Source of the DNA: an uncultured Alphaproteobacteria bacterium
GTDB lineage: Bacteria > Pseudomonadota > Alphaproteobacteria > RF32 > CAG-239
Assembly (NCBI GenBank): GCA_949297145.1
Contig: CASFQO010000001.1
Coordinates: 1 to 64,000, forward strand
DNA length: 64,000 nucleotides
Direction of reading: 5' to 3'
Every line of letters begins with the position of its first letter. The first letter of the stretch is position 1. Shown here piece by piece: positions 16,871-24,785 of the stretch. A model generated the notes under the pieces. That model was not told where the DNA came from. It saw only the letters and a list, made by a program, of their open reading frames with translations, and did no database searches. Position numbers and translations under genes: made by a program.

Positions 16871-17662
16871 ATGCGCGTCATTATAAAATCAGACTATGAA
16901 GAAGTAACCGACTGGGCAGCAACATACATTGCATATCGCATCAAACGTGCCAGACCAACCCCCACAAAGCCATTTGTACTGGGATTACCGATGGGAGACA
17001 CCCCAAAAGGTATGTATAAAAAATTGGTAGAATTAAACCGTGCCGGAAAGTTATCGTTTGCTAATGTGGTTATATTTTGCATGAATGAATTCATCGGCTT
17101 AGAGAAGAATGCTCCGCAAAGTTGTCGTAGCTATATGGATGAATATTTATTAAAGCACGTAGACACCAAAGAGGCAAATATTTACATTTTGGATGGACGG
17201 ACGAAAAACTATGAGAAGGAGTGCGCAAATTTTGAATTGGCGATTCGTCAAAAGGGCGGAATAGATTTATTTGTCGGAGGTGTTGGTGCCGATGGACATA
17301 TTGCGTTTAACGAACCCTTTTCGTCTTTAGATTCGCACACACGCGTGAAGACTCTGACCACAGAAACAATGAAAATAAAAGCCAAACTGTTTGATAATGA
17401 TATCAGCAAAGTTCCGCATACAGTATTAACCGTCGGAACCGGTACGATTATGGACGCCAAAGAAGTGATGATTTTGGCAACCGGAATTGCAAAAGCCGAA
17501 GCTACCAAAGCCGCCATAGAAGGGAGCGTAAATCATCGCTGGGCGGTGAGTGCATTGCAAATGCATCGCCATGGTATATATGTATGTGATGAAGATGCCG
17601 CCTCAAAATTGGAACAAGAAACGGTATTGTATTTAGAAGATATAGAGCGCAATGCGTACTGA
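16871..17662 (+). CDS. nagB: Glucosamine-6-phosphate deaminase family protein with an active-site substitution
   Basis: 263 aa, collinear with E. coli NagB (GlcN6P to Fru6P plus ammonia). GGVGADGHIAFNEP keeps Asp141, His143 and Glu148, and SHTRVKTLT and VNHRWAVSALQ are typical. The segment aligned to E. coli FNMDEY reads FCMNEF: residue 72, the catalytic aspartate of the family, is Asn, and the phosphate/sugar loop TGGTP reads MGDTP. It may therefore be altered in activity or act on another sugar phosphate. GAGGGGAG precedes the ATG. It overlaps the next gene by 11 bp and follows the GT-C pair. Confidence 0.9.
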   Translation: MRVIIKSDYEEVTDWAATYIAYRIKRARPTPTKPFVLGLPMGDTPKGMYKKLVELNRAGKLSFANVVIFCMNEFIGLEKNAPQSCRSYMDEYLLKHVDTKEANIYILDGRTKNYEKECANFELAIRQKGGIDLFVGGVGADGHIAFNEPFSSLDSHTRVKTLTTETMKIKAKLFDNDISKVPHTVLTVGTGTIMDAKEVMILATGIAKAEATKAAIEGSVNHRWAVSALQMHRHGIYVCDEDAASKLEQETVLYLEDIERNAY

Positions 17663-18341
17663 AGTATTAAAAAAATTACAAGAAGAAGCGGAGGAAAAAT
17701 ATCAAAAATTCTCCGCTAAACTTTTACCTCCCCAGATTGATTTATTGGGTGTGCGTATTCCGAAATTACGTCAAATAGCAAAAGAAATAGCTAAAGCCGG
17801 AAAAGCAGAAGATTATTTAAAAACACCTTTAACAGAGTTAAAATATCAAGAAGAGTTTATGCTCTATTCGTTACTGATAGCCCAAAGCAAAAGCCCGGAT
17901 AAAATAGAGCAAATAAAAAATTTTGTACCTTATATAAACAGTTGGGCTGTTTGCGATGTCTTTTGTTCAAGCATCAAAGATGCCAAAAAGCAGCAACAAC
18001 TTTATTGGGAAGCTTTTAGACCATTTACACAAAGTCATAAGGAATATGAAATCCGCTTTTTCTATGTTATGGCCTTGAGCTATTTTATAAATGAAGCGTA
18101 TTTGCAAAAAATATTTTCACTCGTCAGAGCGCAAAAATATGTCGGTTTTTACGATAAAATGGCAGTAGCATGGCTATTGTCTATGATGTATGTAAAATAC
18201 CCTAACGAAACCGAAACTTTTTTACAAAATACGCCGTTAGATAAATTTGTTTTTCAAAAAAGCATAAGTAAAATTTGCGATTCTTTTCAAGTAAAGAAAG
18301 AGGCTAAAATCCATTTAAGAACTTTAGCCTCTAAAAAATGA
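17652..18341 (+). CDS. AlkD-type DNA alkylation repair protein
   Basis: 229 aa of HEAT-like helices. Family features include GVRIPKLRQIAKEI near residue 35, YQEEFMLYSLLI, and NSWAVCDVF, the W-x-x-x-D segment of AlkC/AlkD-like glycosylases that excise bulky cationic alkyl-bases. It overlaps nagB by 11 bp, so it is translated from the same message. The coupling to sugar metabolism is unusual and may be chance. Confidence 0.87.
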   Translation: MRTEVLKKLQEEAEEKYQKFSAKLLPPQIDLLGVRIPKLRQIAKEIAKAGKAEDYLKTPLTELKYQEEFMLYSLLIAQSKSPDKIEQIKNFVPYINSWAVCDVFCSSIKDAKKQQQLYWEAFRPFTQSHKEYEIRFFYVMALSYFINEAYLQKIFSLVRAQKYVGFYDKMAVAWLLSMMYVKYPNETETFLQNTPLDKFVFQKSISKICDSFQVKKEAKIHLRTLASKK

Positions 18342-18352
18342 GTGCATAAGAT

Positions 18353-19609
18353 TTAATCTTGATAAATCGGAAAAGCCGAAGTTAATTCCAAAATTTTCGC
18401 TTTTGTTTTCTTGGTAACTTCATCAATTGCCGGTGTGTGTAAAGCATCAACAATATCTGCGATAGCTTGCCCGATAAGTATAAATTCTTTTTCCTTAAAA
18501 CCACGCGTAGTGCCGGCTGGCGTTCCCAATCTGATACCGGAAGTCACAGACGGCGGAAGCGGATCATACGGAATAGCATTTTTATTGGCCGTAATATTAA
18601 CAAGCTCTAGAGCATCCGTTAATTCTTTACCGTTAATTCCTTTAGGCGTTAAATCGACCAATAGCAAATGAGTATCTGTTCCGCCTGTAACTAATTTAAG
18701 ACCGCGCTCCATAAGAACATCACCTAAAACTTTTGCATTTTTTATAACTTGAGCAGAATAAGTTTTGAACTCATCGCTTAAGGCTTCTTTAAAGCAAACA
18801 GCTTTCGCCGCAATAACATGTTCCAAAGGACCACCTTGCATTCCAGGAAAAATAGCGGAATTAATTTTTTTAGCAATATCAGCGTTGTTTGTTAAAATAG
18901 CGCCGCCACGAGGACCCCGCAGTGTTTTATGAGTAGTCGTGGTTACAACATCAGCAAATGTTAAAGGATTCGGATAAAGTCCACTGGCGACCAGACCGGC
19001 AAAATGAGCCATATCAACCATCAAAAAGGCACCACATTCATTGGCGATAGCTCTGAATTTAACAAAATCTATTTGCCGCGGATACGCAGAACAACCGGCT
19101 ATAATCAGCTTAGGCTTGTGCAAATTAGCCAAACTATGCACTTGTTTATAATCAATAAGTCCGGTTTCTTTTTCAACGCCGTACAGTATGGAATTAAACC
19201 ACTTGCCGGAAAAAGAAACCTTTGCGCCATGCGTTAAATGTCCACCGGCATCAAGGCTCATCCCAAGAATTGTATCACCTGGTTTAAGCAAAGCTCCAAA
19301 AACAGCCATATTCGCTTGCGAGCCGGAGTGTGGTTGAACATTCGCAAATTGCGCATGAAACAGTTGCTTTAGGCGATCAATTGCAATTTGTTCTATTTTA
19401 TCAACAAAGGCACACCCGCCATAGTAACGATGTCCTGGGTATCCTTCCGCATATTTGTTTGTTAAGATGGAACCCTGTGCTTCCAAAACAGCTTTAGAGA
19501 CAATATTTTCAGAAGCAATTAATTCAACATTATTTTGCTGTCTGACCAACTCATCATGAATAGCCTCATATATGTCTGCATCAAAATCTTTCAAATCTGT
19601 CGTATTCAT
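18353..19609 (-). CDS. glyA: Serine hydroxymethyltransferase
   Basis: 418 aa, full length. It converts serine and tetrahydrofolate to glycine and 5,10-methylene-THF. The PLP lysine is Lys228 in [24 protein letters not shown] (residues 55-65) and [10 protein letters not shown] are substrate and cofactor segments. It lies 21 nt downstream of rpiB on the same strand, a gene pair common in Alphaproteobacteria. It converges with the AlkD-type gene with only 11 nt between stops. Confidence 0.97.
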   Translation of the reverse strand: MNTTDLKDFDADIYEAIHDELVRQQNNVELIASENIVSKAVLEAQGSILTNKYAEGYPGHRYYGGCAFVDKIEQIAIDRLKQLFHAQFANVQPHSGSQANMAVFGALLKPGDTILGMSLDAGGHLTHGAKVSFSGKWFNSILYGVEKETGLIDYKQVHSLANLHKPKLIIAGCSAYPRQIDFVKFRAIANECGAFLMVDMAHFAGLVASGLYPNPLTFADVVTTTTHKTLRGPRGGAILTNNADIAKKINSAIFPGMQGGPLEHVIAAKAVCFKEALSDEFKTYSAQVIKNAKVLGDVLMERGLKLVTGGTDTHLLLVDLTPKGINGKELTDALELVNITANKNAIPYDPLPPSVTSGIRLGTPAGTTRGFKEKEFILIGQAIADIVDALHTPAIDEVTKKTKAKILELTSAFPIYQD

Positions 19610-19630
19610 TTATAGCCTCATAAAAGCAAA

Positions 19631-20059
19631 TTACAAATCCAATAAATCAATTCTTCTTTGATGTCTTCCGCCTTCAAATTGTGTATTTAAGAAAATATCA
19701 ATTCTCCGTAAAACATCATCTTTATCCATTGTTCGTCCGCCAAAAACGATAACGTTAGCGTTATTATGTTGTTTAGCCATTTTAGCAACTTCATCAGAAT
19801 AAAGCAGGGCGGCACGAATACCTTTATGTCTGTTTGCGCGAATAGAAATACCGATTCCTGTTCCGCAAACCAAAATTCCCAAATCAGCCTGATGAGCTAA
19901 AATACATTGAGCCATTTTATCGGCAAAAGTAGGGTAATCAACCGAAGAACAATCCGAAGTTCCCAAGTCTAAAACATCAATTTTTTTTTGAGAAAGAGTT
20001 TTCGCAATAAAATCTTTCATTTCAAATCCGGCATGATCGGAAGCAACAGCAATTTTCAT
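19631..20059 (-). CDS. rpiB: Ribose-5-phosphate isomerase B
   Basis: 142 aa from the ATG at 20059 (MKIAVASDHAG); TAGGAG stands just upstream, next to a second in-frame ATG. The longer frame to 20116 would add a hydrophobic stretch absent from the family. Visible motifs: SDHAGFEMK, GILVCGTGIGISI with the catalytic Cys, and NVIVFGGR. It interconverts ribulose-5-P and ribose-5-P (or a related sugar). First gene of an rpiB-glyA operon. Confidence 0.95.
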   Translation of the reverse strand: MKIAVASDHAGFEMKDFIAKTLSQKKIDVLDLGTSDCSSVDYPTFADKMAQCILAHQADLGILVCGTGIGISIRANRHKGIRAALLYSDEVAKMAKQHNNANVIVFGGRTMDKDDVLRRIDIFLNTQFEGGRHQRRIDLLDL

Positions 20060-20125
20060 CATCAAATCTCCTAAAAACGGTATAAATATGGCAAAAAACA
20101 ATAAAGGATATAACATCTTTTTAAG

Positions 20126-20150
20126 AGATATGCACAGCAGATATGCACAG
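20126..20150. repeat. Tandem 13-bp direct repeat upstream of rpiB
   Basis: AGATATGCACAG occurs at 20126-20137 and again at 20139-20150, one helical-turn-like step apart, between rpiB and the tRNA promoter. It may be a regulator site for rpiB-glyA. Confidence 0.5.
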
Positions 20151-20184
20151 AATGAAAAAAAATAACATTTTTAAAAAAAATCTA

Positions 20185-20212
20185 TTGACGTTCAAAAAAT
20201 TTTATGTATATA
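20185..20212 (+). promoter_or_regulatory. Promoter of the tRNA-Cys/tRNA-Asn unit
   Basis: TTGACG (20185-20190), 16-bp spacer, TATATA (20207-20212); the first tRNA starts 36 nt further on. Confidence 0.65.
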
Positions 20213-20247
20213 TACAAATCACCACGTTGACGTTGGTACTTTGAGTT

Positions 20248-20322
20248 GGCCGGTTGGCAGAGTGGCTCATGCAGAGGACTGCAAATCCTTGTACATCGGT
20301 TCAATTCCGGTACCGGCCTCCA
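20248..20322 (+). tRNA. tRNA-Cys (anticodon GCA)
   Basis: Acceptor GGCCGGT pairs with ACCGGCC; the anticodon arm GAGGA-CTGCAAA-TCCTT shows GCA at 20281-20283; T-arm TTCAATT. CCA is encoded at 20320-20322. Confidence 0.95.
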
Positions 20323-20333
20323 GTAAGTTTTAT

Positions 20334-20408
20334 TCCGACTTAGCTCAGTGGTAGAGCAATCGGCTGTTAACCGATTGGTCGCTGGTTCGAGCCCAGCAGT
20401 CGGAGCCA
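20334..20408 (+). tRNA. tRNA-Asn (anticodon GTT)
   Basis: Acceptor TCCGACT pairs with AGTCGGA; anticodon arm ATCGG-CTGTTAA-CCGAT with GTT at 20366-20368; T-arm GCTGG-TTCGAGC-CCAGC. CCA is encoded. It is 11 nt after tRNA-Cys, probably one transcript. Confidence 0.96.
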
Positions 20409-20410
20409 CT

Positions 20411-20444
20411 AAAAACCGTTCCTTAGCAATAAGGAACGGTTTTT
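20411..20444 (+). terminator. Terminator of the tRNA unit
   Basis: A 15-bp stem (AAAAACCGTTCCTTA, with GCAA loop) ends in a T tract. The beta-lactamase gene starts 19 nt later. Confidence 0.92.
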
Positions 20445-20462
20445 TAATTGCCGGAGAAAGAG

Positions 20463-21368
20463 ATGCTGAAAATACAAAGAATATTATTTCTTGGTGCTGT
20501 TTTATTGCTTGCATTGATTGTATGGTTTGTAAGAACCAATAATGCAACAGAACAGAATTTGAAGGCAATAAGCGAGCAATATTCTGGCTATAAAGCAAAT
20601 ATCGGAATAGGGTATGCTGATAATCAAGTAACCTATCAAAATAATCAAAAAAAATACCCTTTATTAAGTGTTTTTAAGTTGCATGTAGTTGTTGCGGTAT
20701 TAGATAAAATAAATCGTGAAAAATTAAATCTGGAAAACAAAATAAATATTTCTTCTGCTGATATAAAAGAAAATACTTATAGCCCACTACGTGAAAAATA
20801 TGGTGTCAAAAATTTAAACTTATCTCTGCATGAGCTTCTATATTATATGGTGGCAGAAAGTGATAACAATGCTTGCGATATTCTTATCAAGTGGGTAGGT
20901 GGAACAGATTCGGTAGAAAAATATATTCATGCGATAGGCTTGCCGGAAACAGAAATAAAAGTAACCGAAGATATAATGAATAGAGCAGATATGACGCAAT
21001 ATCAAAATAGGGCTCCTCTTCATGAAATTTTAGCATTACTGAAAATGATAGATGAGAACAAATTATTTTCTGAAGAGTTGCATAAAGAGTTATTGTCAAT
21101 TATGCAAAGCACAGTAACCGGAGCCAATAAGATAAAAGGATATTTACCTAAATATGTAAATGTGGCGCATAAAACCGGTTCCTCGTCAAGGTTGCAAGAT
21201 GGAAAGAAAATCGCCGACAATGATGCAGCAATTATTAAAGCAGGCAATAAAAAATATTATCTGGCAATTATGGTATCCGATTCTTACGAGAGCGATGAAA
21301 CCAATGCGGAAATCATTGCAAAAATATCACAACAAATTTATATGAAAAGTCGTCACTCACAAAATTAA
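20463..21368 (+). CDS. Class A beta-lactamase (subclass A2 type)
   Basis: 301 aa from the ATG at 20463, with GGAG 7 nt upstream; a TTG five codons earlier lies before that site and is unlikely. Residues 7-23 form a hydrophobic signal or anchor. All class A motifs are present: Ser69-x-x-Lys72 (PLLSVFK), Ser133-Asp134-Asn135 (AESDNNA), Glu169 in the omega region (TEDIMNRADMTQYQN, as in CepA/CfxA/PER-like enzymes) and Lys237-Thr-Gly. It should hydrolyse beta-lactams in the periplasm; the spectrum cannot be read. The stop overlaps that of the convergent regulator gene. Confidence 0.92.
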   Translation: MLKIQRILFLGAVLLLALIVWFVRTNNATEQNLKAISEQYSGYKANIGIGYADNQVTYQNNQKKYPLLSVFKLHVVVAVLDKINREKLNLENKINISSADIKENTYSPLREKYGVKNLNLSLHELLYYMVAESDNNACDILIKWVGGTDSVEKYIHAIGLPETEIKVTEDIMNRADMTQYQNRAPLHEILALLKMIDENKLFSEELHKELLSIMQSTVTGANKIKGYLPKYVNVAHKTGSSSRLQDGKKIADNDAAIIKAGNKKYYLAIMVSDSYESDETNAEIIAKISQQIYMKSRHSQN

Positions 21369-22009
21369 AAATCGTTTTTGTCTTTGAGTGCGTTGTATCT
21401 TTTGTGAATACATTGGATGCAGGTTTTATGTACGCCATCGGTAATATTGTAAAAAATAAAACGCCCTTGTCTTTCAGCTGTAACAAAACCGTCATCACGA
21501 AGTTTTTTTAAGAATTGGGATACTTTAAGTTGCTCCAGTTCTATCCCATTAACAATTTCAGTAACATTCTGCCGCCCATAAAGTGTCAACCACTCTAAGA
21601 TTCGCATTTTATCAAAATGAGCAAAAAGTTTCATACGGTTAGCCGTCATCATGGTATAGTCAGCCGGAAGCATTTCTTTAACACCATCTTGCAAGAAGAA
21701 AAAGCAATCCGTCATATAAGCATAAAGTTTCCTAAGACAAACGAAAACACTCGCCGGATATTCCTCGCAGATATCATAATAGATAAAAATCCCATGTCGT
21801 GTCGTTTTCACCAGATTATTCTCACGCATTTTCTTCAGGCTCTGCGAAATAACAGCCTGCTCAGCATTAAGAGCTTTAGTAATGGCAGAAACAGAAGACG
21901 CCCCATTCACATCAAGATATTCAAGAATACGCAATCTCAGCGGATGAGAAATATAACTAATTCCGCGCACAGCTTTTTTCATAACCTCAACAGGTAATGG
22001 TTTATCCAT
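21365..22009 (-). CDS. Tandem ArsR-type winged-helix transcriptional regulator
   Basis: 214 aa with two ArsR-like winged helix-turn-helix domains: residues about 15-85 (HPLRLRILEYLDVNG, then VSAITKALNAEQAVISQSLKK) and 122-195 (FDKMRILEWLTLYG, then LEQLKVSQFLKKLRDDGFV). One chain thus mimics an ArsR dimer. Both halves are followed by R/H-x-G-x-F-I-Y-Y/F wings. Cys residues lie after the first wing (DICEEYPASVFVCL) and near the C-terminus (KTCIQC), possible metal or redox sensors. AGGAG precedes the ATG. Its stop overlaps that of the beta-lactamase gene. Confidence 0.88.
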   Translation of the reverse strand: MDKPLPVEVMKKAVRGISYISHPLRLRILEYLDVNGASSVSAITKALNAEQAVISQSLKKMRENNLVKTTRHGIFIYYDICEEYPASVFVCLRKLYAYMTDCFFFLQDGVKEMLPADYTMMTANRMKLFAHFDKMRILEWLTLYGRQNVTEIVNGIELEQLKVSQFLKKLRDDGFVTAERQGRFIFYNITDGVHKTCIQCIHKRYNALKDKNDF

Positions 22010-22097
22010 GAAAAAACACTCCTATAAAACTAAAATAAGTATAGCCCAAAGAATAACGATTGCAACAAAATTTCACACTCAGATTATGAGAAGAAAC

Positions 22098-22583
22098 TCA
22101 AAGACAAATTTCTTGAAAATATTTTCTAAGATCATCTATGGTCTGAAAGACATTCTTCATATTTTTCTCATCACGAAGAAGAATAGGAGCTTTGCGGAAG
22201 AGTTCACTTAAAACGGCATATTTATCATCAATCTCAACCAAACCATGTAAAGGAATAATAACAAAGTGAATATGTCCGTCTGTTTTTTCATAAAACAGAT
22301 AAGCAAATTTTTGACACTTAAAAATCAAGGAAAGAGCCTTTTTAGCGTGTACCAAGAGTTGATGCAACTCTTGCACCTCTTGAGTATCCAAATCCATATA
22401 ATTGGAAACGTGGCGCATAGGAGAGATAACAATCATTCCCGGATAAGGAATTTCAAAATCCTGACTTATATCCCATAATTGGGTTTGAAAAATACGTCCC
22501 TCTTTGAATTTGCTGTTATCAGCGACGATACATCCAACGCAAGGGGTATCAATCAGTTCTCCGAAAATAGTTGTAAATTTCAT
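22098..22583 (-). CDS. HIT-family protein
   Basis: 161 aa from the ATG at 22583, with GAGGAG 10 nt upstream; the in-frame extension to 22628 has no ribosome site. Histidine-triad features: IVADNSKFKEGRIFQT near the N-terminus, YPGMIVISPMRHV in the nucleotide-binding strand, and DGHIHFVIIP, where the nucleophilic middle His is present but the third His of H-x-H-x-H is Val. It is likely a nucleotide hydrolase or transferase, possibly with altered activity. Monocistronic. Confidence 0.82.
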   Translation of the reverse strand: MKFTTIFGELIDTPCVGCIVADNSKFKEGRIFQTQLWDISQDFEIPYPGMIVISPMRHVSNYMDLDTQEVQELHQLLVHAKKALSLIFKCQKFAYLFYEKTDGHIHFVIIPLHGLVEIDDKYAVLSELFRKAPILLRDEKNMKNVFQTIDDLRKYFQEICL

Positions 22584-22642
22584 GTCAAAACTCCTCATAT
22601 AGATGAAGTTTAAATAAAAAAGTCTCAATAGTCAACTTAAAC

Positions 22643-22671
22643 AAAATCGCCTCGATGATAGAGGCGATTTT
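22643..22671 (-). terminator. Terminator of the thiol-redox operon
   Basis: AAAATCGCCTC (22643-22653) pairs with GAGGCGATTTT (22661-22671). Confidence 0.88.
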
Positions 22672-22690
22672 TAAGGATGGGAAAGGTGAA

Positions 22691-23041
22691 TTATTTTTTG
22701 AAGTGGACGCTTAATTCATCAAAGCGTTTTTGATTGTCTTCAGACCACCCCATAATATAATCGTTCCCCATGCAGAAGAGCGGGGTTCCAATATTACGTC
22801 CGAGATTAAATTTCTCTGCGCATTTTTTGAATAAATACATTCCCCCCGGTTTGTAGATATCAATTTTTTCAATATTGAGATTGGTGTGTGTTTTATTGAT
22901 ATGCTCATTAGCCATTTGACAATAAGGGCAGCCATCGTAGGTGAAGAAATAAATTTTATCAGCACTGATTTCCTCTTCTGCTTTAGCTTGCCCAGCCATG
23001 GTAAGAAAAGATACGATTAACAAATAGAAAAACTTTTTCAT
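22691..23041 (-). CDS. Periplasmic glutaredoxin-like thiol-disulfide protein
   Basis: 116 aa. Residues 1-21 form a signal peptide (FFYLLIVSFLTMAGQAKAEE). The mature part starts like a thioredoxin fold: KIYFFTYDGCPYCQMA carries the CPYC active-site motif, and GTPLFCMGND has the cis-Pro loop. It should act in periplasmic thiol exchange. GGAGGT precedes the ATG. It is the last gene of a three-gene operon with a CxxC membrane protein. Confidence 0.87.
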   Translation of the reverse strand: MKKFFYLLIVSFLTMAGQAKAEEEISADKIYFFTYDGCPYCQMANEHINKTHTNLNIEKIDIYKPGGMYLFKKCAEKFNLGRNIGTPLFCMGNDYIMGWSEDNQKRFDELSVHFKK

Positions 23042-23065
23042 AATACCTCCACAAATTAAATAATT

Positions 23066-23674
23066 CTACTCAATACAGCAATCAACAGCTTTACGCACAA
23101 AAGCCTTCATTTTAGCAAAAGCCGTTTTAGGTTCTGCATCAGCAACAGATTCAGAAACAACAGCATCTTCTGTATGTGTTGATGTAACTACACCGGCAGC
23201 ATCAATCTTTTCACTGATTTTCTTAATATCATCAACACTGTCTTCAATCCATTTTACATTGTTGACATCAAGCATATTCATATTAAGTCCCCAAAACAGG
23301 CAATACAAATCATAAGCCTTGTTAAAAAGATCGTATGCTTGTTCTTTATTACCTAAACTTTGCTGTTTTGTTCCGACTTCCATCAAGCGCATAGAAGAAG
23401 CCAGCAAGTGTTTAGAAATGCACCAAACTTCTCCTTCATAACTCGGAATAATCTTCAACATGAGCTTTTTACGAGTTTCGCGAACGTCTTCAATCAAATC
23501 ATAAAAAGATGTTTTACCTGTTTTAGCACCAGAAAAGACCAAGTGCTCTTCAATAGAGATAAGGTTCATGATAGCGATAGTTAAATCTTGATCGGAAGAT
23601 AAATCTTTCGGATTAACTTTTTTAGTCGCATCAATACGTTCCACAAATTCTTTAACATTTTCAGCTTTTTTCAT
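23066..23674 (-). CDS. Hypothetical helical protein of the thiol-redox operon
   Basis: 202 aa, no signal peptide, predicted mostly helical. The centre (EEHLVFSGAKTGKTSFYDLI, then DVRETRKKLMLKI) is the most ordered part; the C-terminal third is acidic and Ala/Thr-rich and ends in AVDCCIE with a Cys pair. I do not recognise a family. GGGAGA precedes the ATG. It is between the CxxC membrane protein and the CPYC protein, 21-24 nt from each, so it probably shares their pathway. Confidence 0.8.
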   Translation of the reverse strand: MKKAENVKEFVERIDATKKVNPKDLSSDQDLTIAIMNLISIEEHLVFSGAKTGKTSFYDLIEDVRETRKKLMLKIIPSYEGEVWCISKHLLASSMRLMEVGTKQQSLGNKEQAYDLFNKAYDLYCLFWGLNMNMLDVNNVKWIEDSVDDIKKISEKIDAAGVVTSTHTEDAVVSESVADAEPKTAFAKMKAFVRKAVDCCIE

Positions 23675-23695
23675 ATCATATCTCCCTCATTAAAA

Positions 23696-24199
23696 TTATA
23701 AAGAATAAAAATCTAAAATAAAACTAACAACAAACAAAAGTGCTAATGGCAATACAACTTTTTCAAAAGGAAAGTGCGCATGTTCATTATTACGCTTTTT
23801 CATAAAAGCATAAAATTTTTGTGAAAAAATATACAAACCAGCGCCACAAAGAGAGGCGAACAGAAATTGATCAATATAAAGAAAACCTATAATTTGAGGA
23901 GAATAAACAAGTTCTCCCATATAAATAAATCCAATCATGGCAATACTGGAAATCATTAAGATAGGGTTACGTCCACGAAAATGCCAATTTTTCTTATCAA
24001 ACCAAAGAATCAGCCAATAACCTAAAAGAGCAAATAAAGCGCCCGCCCACAATCCGACAACATTATCACTAATGCCAAGTTTACGTGCAATTTCAAGCGA
24101 AGCGCCAATAGCCACGGTACAGACAACACAAGCCGGGTTCGCAAAAACTTTTTGAACCGCAACAAATAAAGATAAAAATAAGACAACTAAAAACTTCAT
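23696..24199 (-). CDS. Membrane protein with an N-terminal CxxC, likely thiol-redox partner
   Basis: 167 aa from the ATG at 24199 with GGAGATATT upstream. A hydrophobic leader ends FANP; then ACVVCTVAIGASLEIARKLG places a CxxC at the outer membrane face, followed by about four membrane segments. This recalls small DsbD/CcdA-like or vitamin-K-reductase-like electron carriers, but the family is not certain. First gene of a three-gene operon ending with a periplasmic CPYC protein, which suits a system moving electrons across the membrane. Palindromic operators lie upstream. Confidence 0.82.
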   Translation of the reverse strand: MKFLVVLFLSLFVAVQKVFANPACVVCTVAIGASLEIARKLGISDNVVGLWAGALFALLGYWLILWFDKKNWHFRGRNPILMISSIAMIGFIYMGELVYSPQIIGFLYIDQFLFASLCGAGLYIFSQKFYAFMKKRNNEHAHFPFEKVVLPLALLFVVSFILDFYSL

Positions 24200-24214
24200 A
24201 GAATATCTCCATAA

Positions 24215-24256
24215 ATACATATTAAATTTAATATGTATAATAAATAATACGTATTA
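24215..24256 (-). promoter_or_regulatory. Tandem palindromic operators of the thiol-redox operon
   Basis: A perfect 24-bp palindrome covers 24215-24238 (half site ATACATATTAAA). A 12-bp palindrome follows at 24245-24256 (TAATACGTATTA). Both contain TAATA(T/C)GTAT, spaced 16 bp, and lie between the minus-strand start at 24199 and a likely -35 (TTGATT on the minus strand near 24262-24267). The size suits an ArsR-type dimer. Confidence 0.65.
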
Positions 24257-24349
24257 AAAAATCAAGATTTTTTTAATAAAAAATATTGATATAAGTTTTT
24301 TTGTATAATATATATACCGCAGTTAAGATAAATATGAAGGAGAGATATA

Positions 24350-24718
24350 ATGAAAAAAGTTTTACTGACATTGGTAGCTGCCTTAATGCTAAATGCTTGT
24401 AGCGAGTCAAAACCGGTTTCGTTAAATGGCAAAAATTTTGTGTTAGCAAATGATAGCGCCATTACATTGTCCTTTGATACTAAAGCGAATAAATTTGCAG
24501 GCAAGGTGTTGAATAATTACTTTGGAACATACACTATTGATAAAGATACCATAAAATTTGGCCCGATAGCATCAACAATGATGGCGGGTCCGGAAGCTGA
24601 GATGAAAAAGGAACAAGCCTATTTTCAAGATTTGAACAAGGTAACAACGTATAGCCTGAAAGATAAAATATTAGAGTTAAAAGGAAACGGAGTTAGCTTA
24701 AAATATCTGGAAAAATAA
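24350..24718 (+). CDS. META-domain lipoprotein (HslJ-like)
   Basis: 122 aa. A lipobox LNAC puts the lipidated Cys at residue 17. The rest is a META-type domain: VSLNGKNFVLAND, ITLSFDTKANKFAGKVLNNYFGTYTIDKDTIKFG, MAGPEAEMKKEQAYFQDL, a typical N-x-x-x-G-x-Y and T-M/K-M-A pattern. Relatives are envelope stress proteins linked to heat or novobiocin tolerance in E. coli. GGAGAG precedes the ATG. Monocistronic. Confidence 0.88.
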   Translation: MKKVLLTLVAALMLNACSESKPVSLNGKNFVLANDSAITLSFDTKANKFAGKVLNNYFGTYTIDKDTIKFGPIASTMMAGPEAEMKKEQAYFQDLNKVTTYSLKDKILELKGNGVSLKYLEK

Positions 24719-24733
24719 ATTGTTTACAAAACA

Positions 24734-24764
24734 AAAACAGCCGCTGAATTTCAACGGCTGTTTT
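24734..24764. terminator. Bidirectional terminator between the lipoprotein gene and pheT
   Basis: AAAACAGCCG (24734-24743) pairs with CGGCTGTTTT (24755-24764). Confidence 0.88.
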
Positions 24765-24785
24765 AATTTGCTCAAAAAGAGAGTT

